Positions 44,217 to 56,953 of a DNA stretch of 64,000 nt are shown here, piece by piece. Source of the stretch: Codonopsis lanceolata (taxonomy: Eukaryota; Streptophyta; Magnoliopsida; Asterales; Campanulaceae); contig CM028382.1 of the NCBI GenBank assembly GCA_013146195.2, positions 56,533,027 to 56,597,026 on the forward strand, given 5' to 3'. The stretch's first letter is position 1; each line of letters begins with the position of its first letter. The notes under the pieces are model-generated. The model saw nothing but the letters and a program-made list of their open reading frames with translations. It was not told where the DNA came from and ran no database searches. The position numbers and the translations under genes are program-made.

Positions 44217-45608
44217 TGATGGGAACCCAAAAGTGTGATAAAATTAGTCGGTTTTATGATTATTTTAGAGCAAAACATTACACTTTTGGTTGGTTTTTGT
44301 GTTGATCATGATGTAGGTATACAGGCAGCTGCAACTGAGGGAAGTGCTGGATTCAGGCCAAGAGGAAAATTTGGGAGGTCACATGGGCACGTGATATCCA
44401 CGCTGAGTCGAGCCGGGCTAGTCTTGAAGTTTCGCGCACCTTTTAGACAGTTAGACAATACAGTTATTTCTGTCTAAATTCAGTTTATGTATTGAATGAA
44501 AATGCTAATGTGCAAGTAGTGGAAGGTTTTGAGAAGTTATTGGTAGTTTTAAAAACTACCAAGTAGTGGTGTAAGTGGGAGACAAGAGTCATATTTATGT
44601 ATGGATTTTCTGAACAGTGTGGGGAATTATTCGGCCAGGAGGAAGAAAAACATTCAGTCAGTAACCTAGGACAAAAACAATGAGAAACAATTGTTAGGAG
44701 CAAAGAGTGAGAAACTTGTATTTTTCTTTGGAAGTTCAGAACTGCTGGGAACAAAACTCTTGTTATTTTTGTAAGTTATTTTAATTAATGATGTTTAGTA
44801 GTTAGCTTACTTCTTCCAGTCAATGAGAGATTAATTCTCAAGCCTTTTTATTTTTGTGAGATCTAATTGATCTTATTCTTGTGTGGGTTTTGAATATTTA
44901 TTTGTTCTCCGTTTAACACGTTGGAAGAATATTGTGTCTCATTAATGTTTAATGGCCAGAATATTAATTAGAATAATATTCTAAAGCTAGTTAACACCGT
45001 TGATCTGTAATTGTCCTCGGCTTTAACAAAGTGGCAAGTAATACACCTTTTAGGCATCACAAGCATAATCGGACCGTATTACGGGAAGAAATAATCATCG
45101 TTACATGCTATTGCTTGAATATGCGTGGCTTTGAATCGGGTCTCTCGTTTCTTAATGCAACCGAGTTATTAAATCTTACGAGCGTCTCGGAGGTTGTAAC
45201 TCGGTTAGACGGTAATTAACGAGCGTCTCTTAATTATCAATATGGTAAGGAGAGATTGAGTGTTAGGCGTTCGTCGACACTTTTAACCGGTTTATTTAAA
45301 ATCGTACAAGATATCTTTGCATCGATGATCAGAAATAAAATGCGAGATGAAATTGACTCATTGACTGGATTTAATTTTATTGAGTTAAATTAATTGTTAA
45401 TCTGATAAGCTTAGTTACATTAGTTTTTAGTAATTAGTTTTGAAGTTATTTGTAGTTAATTAAAAATATAAATTTGTGTTCAACTGTTGACTCATAAAAT
45501 TCTAAAAAGAAATAATTTCGACGTTCCCTGCAGATACGATCCCAACTTACCTTATACTCATTATTAAGGAAGGAGGAAAAATTAATTTTGACGATTTGAC
45601 ATTCGTCA
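44217..45608 (+). repeat. Athila 5' LTR
   Basis: About 1.39 kb from TGATGGGAACCC, at the point where element C coding sequence stops, to CATTCGTCA, five bases before the PBS. The exact start could differ by a few bases. No gene inside. Confidence 0.7.
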
Positions 45609-45613
45609 AATTT

Positions 45614-45631
45614 TGGCGCCGTTGCCGGGGA
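45614..45631 (+). other. Athila primer-binding site
   Basis: TGGCGCCGTTGCCGGGGA, the widespread plant gypsy site (Asp tRNA type in Athila). Confidence 0.85.
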
Positions 45632-45686
45632 ACGGTTCTGATATTTATTTCTTCGTTAGAATTTTATTGTTGTTTTGTATCTTTTT

Positions 45687-47504
45687 ATGCCTCGATCTTC
45701 TCGTACAGGAAAACTGATTTTTGACCCGGAGATTGAGAAGAAAGCTAGAAGATTAACAAAACAAACTAAGCTAAGTCGGCAAGCAAACATCTCTTCGCCG
45801 GGACTGAAGTCGACATTTGAACTGGCTAGTTCAAGCGATTCAAGTGACGAAGAGCTGGAAGAAGGAGAGCAAGTGAAGGAAGAACACGAGGAAGTCAAAG
45901 TTGAGGAAGTTGCTCCCTTAGCCGAAATGGCAGACCCTCATCGAACTCTAAGAGAAATGGCTACACCGGACGTGAACCAGCCACCTCTTGGTATCACTTT
46001 TCCGGAAGTGAATGCTCCATTTGAACTCAAACCTGTTCTGATCCAATTGCTACCCAAGTTCCATGGAATGACGGGCGAAGATCCTCACAAGCATCTGATG
46101 GCTTTTCATCTAGCATGTTCGAGTCAAAGGCTGCAAGGAATGACTGAAGACAACATGAAATTGAGGGCTTTTCCTTTCACGTTGGCGGACAAAGCAAAAG
46201 ATTGGATGTTTGATTTACATCCGGGAGCAATAAGTACGTGGCCTGAAATGAAGAAGAAGTTTCTAGAGCGATTTTTTCCCGCTTCACGAGCAGCAAATAT
46301 TCGCAAAGACATTTGCGGAATAAGACAATTTGTGGGAGAAACTTTGTACGAATATTGGGAGCGATTTAAACAATTGTGTGCGAGTTGTCCTCAGCACCAA
46401 ATTTCTGATCAGTTGCTAATCCAATATTTTTATGAAGGTTTACTAATTGCAGATAGGAATATGATTGATGTTGCGAGTGGGGGAGCTTTCATGAACAATA
46501 CGTTGGAGGAAGCCAAGCGGTTAATTAATGATATGGCTGAAAATGCTCAGCAATTCGGGACACGGCAATCGGAGGTTCCAAGTAAAGTGAATGAGGTAAA
46601 TGTTTCTTCTATTGATCGTAGAATTGACACTTTAACTTCTGTCGTGGAGAAACTTGTTTCAGGACAAATTCAGCAAGTTAAAGCGTGCGGTATTTGTTCG
46701 AACGTGGGTCATCCGACAGATATGTGTCCAACATTGCAAGAAGAACCCAAGGAATTGGTAAATGTTGTTGGTGGATTTCAAGGGCAGCAACAAAGGAAGT
46801 ATGACCCATACTCTAATAACTATAATCCGGGTTGGCGCGATCATCCGAATTTGAGTTATGGCCCAAGAAATCTGAATTTCTCACAGCAGCAAAATCGGCC
46901 TCCATTTCCTCCTGTTCAGCCGATTCAGCCTGTTAATACTTCAGGAAATTCACTTGAAACTTTGATTAAAAGTTTGGCGGATCTGATCTGACAAGATCGG
47001 CAAAGAAACAAAAGCTAGTATCAAGTCTTTGGAGGATCGATTTCACAATTGGTCAGATCAATGAGCAAAATGGAAGTGAACCAAGGTAGACTACCGTCTC
47101 AAGTTGAAAAAAATCCAAGGGAGAATGCGTGTGCAGTAACTCTTAGGAGTGGTAAAGAGTTACATGATTTTGCAAAAAAGGAAAAAGAAGGTGAAACGAG
47201 CAGCACTAATGATGAGAGTGTACAGAAGGAGAGTTCAATGAAGGAAAAAGTTGGAGAATCAGGTTCAAAAATTCAGAAAATAATGATTCCTCCACCTTTT
47301 CCAGGAAGATTGGCAAAGGAAAAGAAAGAGCAAGATGACAAGGCAATTTTGGATACCTTTAGCAAGGTAGAAATTAATATTCCTCTTTTAGAGGCTATTA
47401 AGCAAGTGCCTAGGTATGCCAAGTTTCTTAAGGAGTTGTGCACGAAAAAAATGAAGTTGCGACAGGATGAGAAGGTGTTGGTAAGTGAGAATGTTTCACC
47501 ATGA
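45687..47504 (+). pseudogene. Athila gag
   Basis: The ATG at 45687 (MPRSSRTGKLIF) opens a frame to a TGA at 46989. The retrotransposon gag domain (about 46030-46560) contains LADKAKDWMFDLHPG, WPEMKKKFLERFFPA and ETLYEYWERFKQLCASCP. A CCHC knuckle (C-G-I-C, H, C) lies near 46687. After stops at 46989 and just downstream, the C-terminal part resumes at 47049-47504 (ENACAVTLRSGKEL, KVEINIPLLEAIKQVPRYAKFLKE). Gag packages the element RNA; this copy is interrupted. Confidence 0.87.
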
Positions 47505-47526
47505 TTCAACGGAAATTACCTCGTAA

Positions 47527-48213
47527 ATGCAAGGACCGTGTATGTATACTATTCCTTGTATTATAGGTAATAAAAAAGTCGAAAAAGCCATGCTTGATCT
47601 AGGAGCGTCTATTAATGTCATGCCCTTATCTGTGTATAAAGAATTGAATTTAGGCCCATTGCGAGATACAAGAGTAATCATACAGTTGGCTGATAGGTCT
47701 AATTCTTATCCCGAGGGTGTGGTAGAGGATGTTTTGGTGAAAGTGAATGACTTAATTTTTCCGGTGGATTTCTATGTTATAGATATGGATGATTCATGTT
47801 CTCCTCATCCTTCTCTTATTCTGTTAGGGAGACCATTCATGAAAACAGCAAAAACAAAAATTGATGTAGACAAGGGAACTTTGACACTTGAATTTGATGG
47901 CAATGTGGTAACTTTTAATGTATTTGATGCCATGAAATATCCAAGTGATTTGGAGTCTGTTTTTCATGTGAGTGTCATTGATTCAGTCGTGCGAGATGAG
48001 TTTGAGTCTAATGTTCTTGATGACAAATTGGAAGTGGTTCTTGTGAAAAGTTTGACTGATAAGGATGTACCTTTTCAAAACAATGTTGAAATGCAAGAGA
48101 GTATCATGGCTCTCTATTCCACACCGGTTACATCAAAATCGATTTTTCGACTCTTCCATTACCAATGTCAAGTGAAAAAATTCTTCCTTCTACAATTCAA
48201 GCACCTAAGTTAG
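47527..48213 (+). pseudogene. Athila protease
   Basis: Aspartic protease frame with active site LDLGASINVMPLSVY (about 47590) and LILLGRPFMKTAKTKIDV. It is out of frame with the gag tail (break near 47510) and with RT (overlap at 48165-48213). It would process Gag-Pol. The catalytic Asp is present. Confidence 0.8.
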
Positions 48214-51115
48214 AATTAAAGAAGTTACCTGAACACTTGAAATATGTCTACTTAGGTGAAAATGAAACTTTGCCAGTCATTATTGCTAATAATTTGACTG
48301 AGTTGCAGGAAGAAAAGTTGCTAAGAGTTTTGAGAGAGAACAAAGGAGCAATTGGTTGGACACTTGCGGACATTAAGGGAATCAGCCCTTCAATGTGCAT
48401 GCATCGTATTTTGTTAGAAGCTGATTCTAAGCCTGTTCATGATCCACAGCGGAAATTGAATCCGCCCATGAAGAAGTTGTTCTCAAGGAGATTTTGAAGC
48501 TTTTGGATTTAGGAATTATTTTTCCTATTTCGACAAAGACTTGGGTAAGTCCGCTCATCTTGTTCCTAAGAAAAGGTTTTACCTTGGTGGAGAATGAAAA
48601 GAATGAGTTGGTACCAATGCGATTGCAAAATGGGTGGCGAATGTGCATAGACTTTCGAAAGTTAAATGCCGCCACTCGAAAGGATCATTTTCCTCTCCCA
48701 TTCATTGATCAAATGTTAGAAAGGTTGGCAGGTAAAAGATATTTCTGTTTTTTAGATGGTTATTCAGGTTACTATCAGATTCTAGTTGCACCTGAAGATC
48801 AGGAAAAAACAACTTTCACGTGCCCATTCGGTACCTTTGCTTTTCGCCGTATGCCTTTTGGTCTGTGTAATGCACCTGGTACATTCCAAAGATGTATGAT
48901 GAGTATCTTTTCTGATATGATTGAGCATTGCATAGAGATTTTTATGGATGATTTTACGGTGTATGGTGACTCATTTGATCAATGCTTAGATAATTTATCT
49001 AAGGTCATGAAACGTTGCATGGACACTAACCTGGTTCTTAATTATGAGAAATGCCATTTTATGGTATAAGAGGGAATAGTGTTAGGTCATGTAGTTTCTG
49101 AAAGAGGAATTGAAGTGGACAAAGCAAAGGTTGATTTAATTGCTAAATTGCCTTATCCTGCTAACGTGAAAGATATTCGTAGTGTACTTGGTCATGCAGG
49201 ATTTTACAGGCGATTTATTCAAGACTTCTCCAAGATAGCACAACCTTTAACAAGATTGCTTCAACAGGATGTTCCTTTTGAATTTGGAGAAGATTGCAAG
49301 AAGGCCTTTGATTTGTTGAAAGAGAAGTTGATCTCAGCCTCTATCATTCAGCCACCAAAGTGGGATTCCCCGTTCGAACTCATGTGTGATGCGAGTCAGT
49401 ATGCGGTAGGAGCAGTTCTTGGACAAAGAGAAGGGAAGCAACGTCATGTGATATATTATGCTTCGAAAACTCTCAATGCAGCCCAATGCAATTACACCAC
49501 GTTGGAAAATGAGTTGTTGGCAATAGTCTCTGCATTTGAGAAGTTTAGATCTTATTTGCTGGGAGCAAAAGTGGTGGTGTTCTCAGATCATGCGGCACTC
49601 AAGTACCTTTTGGCAAAGAAGGAGTCTAAGCCCAGGCTGATCAGATGGATTCTTCTGTTGCAAGAATTTACATGGGAGATTAAGGATTGCAAGGGGAAAG
49701 ACAATTCGGTAGCTGATCATTTGAGCAGGTTGGTGCAAAAAGAAGAACCATTATCAATTTCTGAAACATTCCCGGATGAACACCTTTTCTTGGTGCAAGG
49801 TAAGCTAGGTAAGGAACCTTGGTATGCTGATATAGTAAACTTTTTAGTGACTGGAGTTTTTCCACAAGGAATGAATAGTTCAAAAAAGAATAAAATCAGA
49901 AGTGATTCTAAATACTATATATGGGATGAACCTTATCTCTGGCGTATTGGTTCTAATCAAGTCATTCGTAGGTGTGTGGCCAATGATGAGATTCATTCCA
50001 TTCTAGTATATTGTCATAATTATGCTTGTGGAGGACATTTCGGTCCAAGACGAACAGCAAGAAAGATTTTGGATTGTGGATTTTATTGGGAAACTCTTTT
50101 CAAAGATGCCTATGTTTTCTGTAAAAGCTGTGATAGGTGCCAAAAGATTGGGAATTTAACTTTGAGAGATGAAATGCCCCAAGTTCCAATTTTAATTTGT
50201 GAAATTTTTGATGTTTGGGGAATGGATTTCATGGGACCATTTCCAAGTTCTTTTGGTAATCTATATATTTTGCTTGCGGTGGATTATGTTTCCAAGTGGG
50301 TAGAAGCAAAAGCTACCCGGACTAACGATTCGAAAGTTGTTGTGAGTTTTCTCAGGTCTAACATATTCAGTAGGTTTGGTATTCCAAGAGCTGTGATTAG
50401 TGATCAGGGGACTCATTTCTGCAATCGAAGCGTGAAAGCATTGATGCTCAAGTATGGTGTACACCATAGAGTGGAAACTACATATCATCCGTAAACAAAT
50501 GGACAAGCAGAAATTTCAAATAGAGAAATCAAAGGAATTTTGGAAAAGATGATAAATCCTAACCGGAAGGATTGGAGTTCGAGATTGGACGATGCACTGT
50601 GGGCCTATCGGACAGCATACAAAACACCAATTGGTATGTCGCCATATCGATTGGTGTTTGGCAAAATGTGCTATCTTCCGGTTGCGGTCGAACATAGGGC
50701 TTATTGGGCAGTGAAAGAGTGCAACATGGATTTTAAACTGGCTGGTCTTGAAAGGAAGCTGCAACTACAGGAATTAGATGAGTTGCGATTGGAAGCCTAT
50801 GATAGTGCACGGTTTTACAAAGAGCGGACTAAGAAGCTTCATGACAGGTTGATTCGTCGGAAAAGTTTTGCAGTGGGACAAAAAGTATTGCTGTTTAACT
50901 CACGATTAAAATTAATGCCAGGCAAATTGAGATCTCGATGGACTGGCCCATATGTGATTGTGAGTGTTTTGACCAATGGAGTTTTTGAAATTCAGAGTCT
51001 GTATACTCAGAAAGTTTTCAAGGTCAACAGGGTTCGATTGAAATCTTATTTTGAGAATTTTGATGTGTCGGAGACCGTTGAAGAAATCACGTTGGCCTAT
51101 CCAATTTATGAGTAA
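48165..51115 (+). pseudogene. Athila RT, RNase H and integrase, lightly damaged
   Basis: After an N-terminal piece (48165-48497, frameshift) the RT begins at 48494: WRMCIDFRKLNAATRKDHFP, FCFLDGYSGYYQI, FMDDF. RNase H follows (ELMCDASQYAVGAVLGQ, YTTLENELLAIV, FSDHAALKYLL). Integrase has a zinc finger (GGHFG ... CKSCDRCQK), a core (GMDFMGPF, SDQGTHF, EISNREIKG) and a GPY motif (RWTGPYVIV). From 48494 to 51115 only two stops occur: TAA at 49067 (usually Gln) and TAA at 50492 in HPQTNG. Both fit CAA-to-TAA change. Confidence 0.92.
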
Positions 51116-53436
51116 TATTGAGGGTAGGCAGTGGGTCTAGCTACAGACGTTAAATAGCGGCGCTTATTGGGAGGCAACCCAACGTTTTTAATTTTCTTTA
51201 TTTTTTTTTTAAATTTTATTTTGTTGTTATTTTAATGTTTAGATTTTCTTAGTTTTAATTAATTTTTATCTGCTGTTTTAATGTTTTTTTTAGTTGGGTT
51301 TGTGGCAGCAGGTTTGGGGTCTGTACAGAAGAAGTACAGAGTGTTTTTGTGGAGATACTGAGAGCAATCCAATTTCTTCAGGACGTGCGACCAAAACTAC
51401 AGGGGGCTAAGTGTTCAGGTTGAAAAAAATGGGCAAATAAGCGGGTGAATAGTGGAGAGTGTGTTCACATAAAACAGCTCAATTTCAATTTGGGGCTTTT
51501 AGCCCTAATTTCTCTCTTCTCTTCAAGCACGCACTCTTCCCTTCATCTTCATCAAGCTGTGCGAATTCTTCATTCCCTTCCAAAGTTTTTGGCCACCATT
51601 GTTGCCCGTTTCCATCAGCCATGGCCCCAAAGAAACGCATTACTCCATCTGCTGCCCCTCGGCGCCGTTCAAGTCGATTGCTCGCGATTATGCCACGACG
51701 GGTGGCTGTCACATCGACGGAGCCTGTTGAAATCTCGACTACTTCTTCTTCTTCTTTGGCGGCTTCTTCTCACTCATCACCGGATTCTTATGCGCCGCCG
51801 GCCTCCCCTACTTCTTCAGACGCATCGAGTTCCAACCATTACGTCAAGATCTCGCGTGGCCGGTCGCTGTCAACAAGGAACCCAACCAAGCCGCTCGCAT
51901 TCACTGTTGAGGATTCGAGCACCGGCCTCATTCGCCGCTCGGTTCGCCCACACATCAGGAAACATTGACATTACCAATGTCAATGTTTCCACACTCTCTG
52001 CGCAAAAGAAACCACGGGTTCTTAAAGGGAAGGCTGTGCTCGATAAGGTTATTCATCGAGGAAATTGCTTAACATTCAACACAAACCAACCTGTCCATTA
52101 AGCGCGGCCAGGCATTTTGGCTCACGGATCATTGCGGTAAGAGCTTTCATCTTCACTCTAAACGCTTTGAATTTGTCCGTAGAGTTGCCGGTTTATGCGT
52201 AATGTAAGTTTGGGACAATTTCGGTTTTGGATTTTCACGCATTTGATGGTGATTCGCGAATTCTATTGTACTTTTGTTTTCAATACCGAGGAAACTTTTT
52301 TCGGATACCCCAATCGATTCGATTTCGTTTAATGGGGAAGGTTTTTAGTATGTCTTTGAATGCATTTAATGATGCATTGCGTTTTTGTCGCCCCTGTTCC
52401 CCGATCGAAAGAGAAATTTCGCTTTGTGAATATTGTGAGCCTTTCAATCTTTCGACCGTAATTTGGCTTGCATACTATTTCGAGCGACGAGGGAACAGTA
52501 TATAATCGATCGCTCGAAAATGTCTAATATAAAAGACCATGCTTTGCAAATAATCTGAAATTCATACGGTTTTTTTGAGGGGTAAAGATGCTCCAATATG
52601 CTTAGGAGTTGTTTTTCTTTTTGTGGTGTATGATAAATAGGAAAAAAGTTAATCTTGGTTATTGGCTAGCGAGCAATTTGTTCAGATGTTGAAAAGAAGC
52701 CGCCCGTTGAGTCTTGGATTCGTTGATAACCATGTAGTGAATTTGGGTGTTTTTAAATTTCTGGCATGACTTGAATGTGGCATGTGAATGTGAACCTTTG
52801 GATATTAAGTGTTTGTATCGAATGGGTCTTTTGAAATTTGTTCATGAAAGAGCTCTCCTGTTTAGGGTGTGTACACCGGGCGATATGATCATTGCGGTGC
52901 AATTGGCGGTCCCTCGACTCCTACGTCAGGAGTTGCGAGAACTCCGGAGCTGCGGTGACACGTATCGATGCCAACCCGACAACGTATGGATGAAAACGGT
53001 GACATCTGCGAGGCCATGTTCTTGGCGTACTTCGATTTTGTTGGTTTTCGTCCCCGTAGCCTCTCCTCTCCTCCTCGTCCCATGATTAGGAAGTTCTTCT
53101 CTCCTTTATCTTTTGTTACTTACTTGTTCATTGGGGACAATGCCGGTTTAGTGTGGGGGGGTATTTAATTTTGTGTTAGCAATTTTGGATGTTGGTTGGC
53201 AATTTTTGGATGTTGGTGATTTTGGATTTTGGTAATCTTGAATGCATGTTTTATTTTTTGTTGTTGGGAATTTTTGTTGGCTATGAAGATATGATTCATG
53301 ATTTTTGATGTTGTTTGGGATTTAATAAGATCATGGTTAAAGAGGAATTTTTGATTTGTGATGGAATTTTAATTGAAATGTTTTGTTTTAAGTTACTTGC
53401 ATGTTGTCGAAAATGTTTCTTCAACCTGTGGATAAT
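51116..53436 (+). pseudogene. Athila 3' region with envelope-like ORF remnant
   Basis: Just after pol is the GGGAGGCAACCCAACG phrase typical of Athila (51169). A frame from the ATG at 51620 (MAPKKRITPSAAPRRRSS) to 51968 resembles the start of the extra, envelope-position ORF. Further downstream, fragments such as HLMVIREFYCTF (about 52230) recall the plant transposon-protein domain found in that ORF, but frames are broken. At 53120-53162 the phrase GGGGACAATGCCGG and a run of G recall the Athila polypurine region. The remaining 270 bases are T/G-rich and non-coding. No membrane segment can be claimed. Confidence 0.5.
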
Positions 53437-53439
53437 TTA

Positions 53440-53689
53440 GGGTGGCAATGCCTTTACTGCATTTGGGGCACGAACCAATAAGACACGATTATAAAACACG
53501 ATTACAGAGACAAATGGCACGATAAGCCCAAAGACGACATGACACAACACCTAAACACCACACGTAAAGACAATTTAAATTGCAATATATTCAAATTAAT
53601 ATTTATTGTTGTATTTATGATCAAATAAGATAGATAATATTAAAACACGATAATGAGGCACTAACACGACACGATAACACTAATTGCCA
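53440..53689 (+). mobile_element. hAT-like non-autonomous TIR element, truncated by the gap
   Basis: It begins GGGTGGCAAT and its right side ends TAATTGCCA at the first N, the inverted form of TGGCAATTA-like sequence. Between them are many CACGA/ACACGAT subterminal motifs and an AT-rich centre, as in small hAT elements. The last bases and the target duplication are lost in the gap. Confidence 0.5.
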
Positions 53690-53789
53690 NNNNNNNNNNN
53701 NNNNNNNNNNNNNNNNNNNNNNNNNNNNNNNNNNNNNNNNNNNNNNNNNNNNNNNNNNNNNNNNNNNNNNNNNNNNNNNNNNNNNNNNN
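53690..53789. other. Assembly gap of 100 N
   Basis: Exactly 100 N, the usual placeholder for a gap of unknown length. Distances across it should not be trusted. Confidence 0.98.
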
Positions 53790-53991
53790 TTAATTAGTCC
53801 CCGATAAATTTACTTGTTTGACCTTAATTAATGGTAGATGATTTATAATATTTTTGAGGCTATTTTTGTCCAAACATTATTTGTTGTCATGGTAAATTTA
53901 CTTGTTTTGTCCTTAATTAAATGGTGGGTGGTTTATTTGGTGAAGGGTTATTTTTGTCCATCTATTAAATCAGTATAGAAACAAGCTTCCC
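53790..53991. repeat. Imperfect duplicated spacer
   Basis: Two related segments (about 53807-53875 and 53892-53965) share AATTTACTTGTTT..CCTTAATTAA and CTATTTTTGTCCA. No gene. It borders the truncated Tekay LTR. Confidence 0.5.
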
Positions 53992-55227
53992 TTTTAAGAG
54001 TATTAGATTATTAACAACCGAGTACCAAGCCAAGTCGACATGACGCCAAGTCCCTACAACCTCAGCCAGCCGTGCCACTAGAAAGTATTACCTCCGCTAT
54101 GGCCATTAGCGAAGGGTCACATAGAGCTCCACACTGACCTGCCCGCCCATGTCAAGTCCGTGGTCCCTACACTTCCCTAAAAGATTATCACATAACAAAC
54201 ACCACCAGTGTTCCAAGTATTGTTCACAAAGATTGTTCCTTTATTGACTATTCAAAACTGTAACAAATATGACGAGTTATAAAGTAAACTCGCCAACCAC
54301 TTAACATCGATAATTCTCGTATTTCACACAAGCTTGTTTATCCCAACTCAGTCACAATCACAACTTGTAAACATATTGAAAAGCACGACTTATTATCAAA
54401 TAACCAACAATATAACCAATTAATCACAAATTAATTACAAGTAACGAATCAACTCCACGTATATCGAATATTGACCACAATATATAGACTATTGACCGTG
54501 CGACAATGAACATACATGAACAAGTAGTTCCTTACCAAAAAGGTAGAAATTTGCCCGATTAAAATACGCCAAAATAGCTTTAAAGTAACCCTCGAGCATA
54601 AGTTTTCCCGGTGTTGGATTTAACAATTAAGCCTGAACTGCAAATTATTTAACGAACCCTCTGTTTTCTTCTATCCTTAAAGCACTACTCTGTATCTCTC
54701 GAGTTTACTTACGACTCAATGAAATGGTGAAGGAATGGTAAGCATATAAGTTATATATTTATAACTACTGATACGGAAGCAAAGTTGGGTTGGTCAACAC
54801 TTGCGGCTGAACACGACAAAGAAGAAAATCAATGTGTTCTTTCCTATTACTAAGGCAACCAAATACTAATGAATAGTATAATAATAATATAATATATAAT
54901 ACTATCTTGATACTATTGTTACTAACTAGGACAATATTTTAGATTAAAAAAATTATTTGACTAGTCAACATACGCCAATTAATATAAAATTAAAACTAAA
55001 ATGTTAATAATTCGATTATTACAATTATAGCATTTCGGTCATTATAACATTTTAATACTATAAAATTGTCAACGTAACTTAATTAAATTTATTATAATAT
55101 TAATATTTGTATTATCTAGTACCATATAATTAAGAAAAGTCAATAAAGTATTGTACAGTCGATTACAACATGCACCAAAGTAGATAATTATGAGATAATT
55201 AAACTTACTAAAACCTCGGGTGTTACA
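53992..55227 (-). repeat. Tekay 3' LTR, truncated
   Basis: Starts TGTAACACCCGAGG at 55227 on the minus strand and runs to about 53992, where similarity to the other LTR stops. The expected last 600 bases are absent. AT-rich, no gene. Confidence 0.75.
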
Positions 55228-55245
55228 CACTCTCCCCCTTAAGAG
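55228..55245 (-). other. Tekay polypurine tract
   Basis: On the minus strand CTTAAGGGGGAGAGTG lies directly before the LTR start, as expected for second-strand priming. Confidence 0.8.
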
Positions 55246-55259
55246 AATTTAGCCTCTAA

Positions 55260-56953
55260 ATTCCTTACCATATGGCATCAAAGAGATGGGGATACTTGTT
55301 CTGCATTTCAAATTCACTTTCCCATGTAGCCTCTTCTACTGTATGACTCTGCCACAAAACTTTCACCATAGGTATCACTTTAACCCTCAAGACCTACTCT
55401 TTACTATCTAAGATCTGAATTGGCTGCTCGGTATACTATAAGTCAAGTTGAAGATGAAAAGATTCAGCTTCAAGTACATGTGAAGGATCAGGATTATACT
55501 TACGTAACATAGACACATGAAAGACATCGTGAATTCCCTCAAGTATCGGTGGTAATTCAACTCTGTACGCTAACTGTCCAATCCTCTCAAGGATTTCAAA
55601 AGGCCCAACATATCTCGGCGTAAGCTTACCCTTCTTTCCAAATCTCTTCACACCATGAATAGGAGAAATCTTTAAGAAAACATGATCACCCACATTGAAC
55701 TCAAGATCCCTCATACGATGATCAGCATAGCTCTTCTGGTGACTCTGTGCCTTAAGCAACCTATCCCGTATCACCTTCACTTTGTCAATAGATTCTTGAA
55801 CTATTTCTGGACCCCAAATCTTAGCTTCTCCGACCTCGTCCCAACAGGTAGGAGATCGACATTTCTTTCCATACAATGCTTGATAAGGTGCCATCTCTAT
55901 ACTCGATTGGTAGTTATTATTGTAGGCAAACTCAACTAACGGAAGATAAGTATCCCAACTACCTATAAAGTCAAGTGAGCAAGCTCGTAGCATATCCTTT
56001 AGTATCTCGATAGTCCTTTCGGATTGTCCATCAGTTTGAGGATGAAAAGCAGTACTAAAACTCAAATTCGTACCCAAAGCTTCCTGCAATGCTTGCCAAA
56101 ATCTCAATGTAAACCGAAGATCCCTGTCTGACACAATACTAACAGGCACTCCATGAAATCTCACATTCTCCTCGATATACAATGTAGCAAACCAATTCAA
56201 ACTGAAAGTCATCTTAACAGGTAAGAAGTATGCTGATTTAGTAAACCTGCCAATAATGACCCACACATCATCATAACCCCGACTAGTTCGTGGCAAACCT
56301 GTCACAAAATCCATAGCAATGTTTTCCCACTTCCACTCAGGAATTTTCAATGGCTGTAACAATCTTGCTGGTCTCAGGTACTCCATTTTCACTTGTTGGC
56401 ATGTTAGACATTTAGACACATAACTTGCAACTTCTCTCTTCATGTTACTCCACCAGAAATCTCTTTTCAAATCTCTATACATCTTTGTACTTCCAGGGTG
56501 TATTGTATACTTTGATTTATGGGCTTCATCCATCACTTGTTGTTTAAGTTCACCATCATCAGGAACACATACTCGACCTTTGAACTTAAGCAATCCATCA
56601 TTATGAACATGAAAGTCAAGTTGTTTACCTTCCTTCAAAGACTTCACAACTTTTTGCAATTCAAGATCATATTCTTGTTTCTCTTTAATCTTTGACAACA
56701 GTAATGGTTGTACCCGAACATTCACAAAGATCACACCATGATTGGATTCACAAGGACTCCAATAACAAGCATCAGCTAACATCTTCCATTCATGAACCAT
56801 CAAACATGAAACATACAACTTCCTGCTCAAAGCGTCAGCAACCACATTAGCTTTCCCTGGTTGATACACGATGGTACAATCATAATCTTTCAATCTTTCC
56901 ATCCATCGTCGTTGTCGCATGTTCAATTCCTTATGAGAGAAAAGATACTTCAA
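55260..56953 (-). pseudogene. Tekay RNase H end, integrase and chromodomain-like tail
   Basis: A 505-codon frame (56953-55436) begins in the RNase H end (MKYLFSHKELNMRQRRWMER). Integrase follows with its zinc finger (CLTCQQ), MDFVTGLPR, VSDRDLRF and SERTIEILKDMLR, so the three acidic residues are kept. It continues through a GPF-type motif (RYVGPFEILERIG) and HDVFHVSML. Beyond a TAG at 55436-55438 the same frame continues past another TAG to VKVIPMVKVLWQSHTVEEATWESE, a chromodomain-like terminus. In this family such a tail targets integration to chromatin. Confidence 0.9.

Larger units (their letters stand above)
44217..53436 (+). mobile_element. Athila-type Ty3/gypsy element, 3' LTR not found
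   Basis: 5' LTR (44217-45608), Athila PBS, gag, protease, RT-RNase H-integrase in one frame, then a long 3' region with an envelope-like remnant and the G-rich block near 53150. RT motifs (NAPGTFQRCMMSIFSDM, FMDDFTVYG) and the PBS are of Athila type. It truncates element C and is therefore younger. The right end is uncertain: a hAT-like element and the assembly gap follow. Confidence 0.88.

Noticed and set aside
44217..45600. Short frames in the Athila LTR as a separate gene
   Set aside because: No conserved motif, and the segment fits an LTR from element C junction to PBS.
51445..52101. The 218-codon frame as the Athila envelope-like protein
   Set aside because: Its sequence is Ser/Leu/His-rich without domain features; the alternative frame starting MAPKK at 51620 fits the family better.
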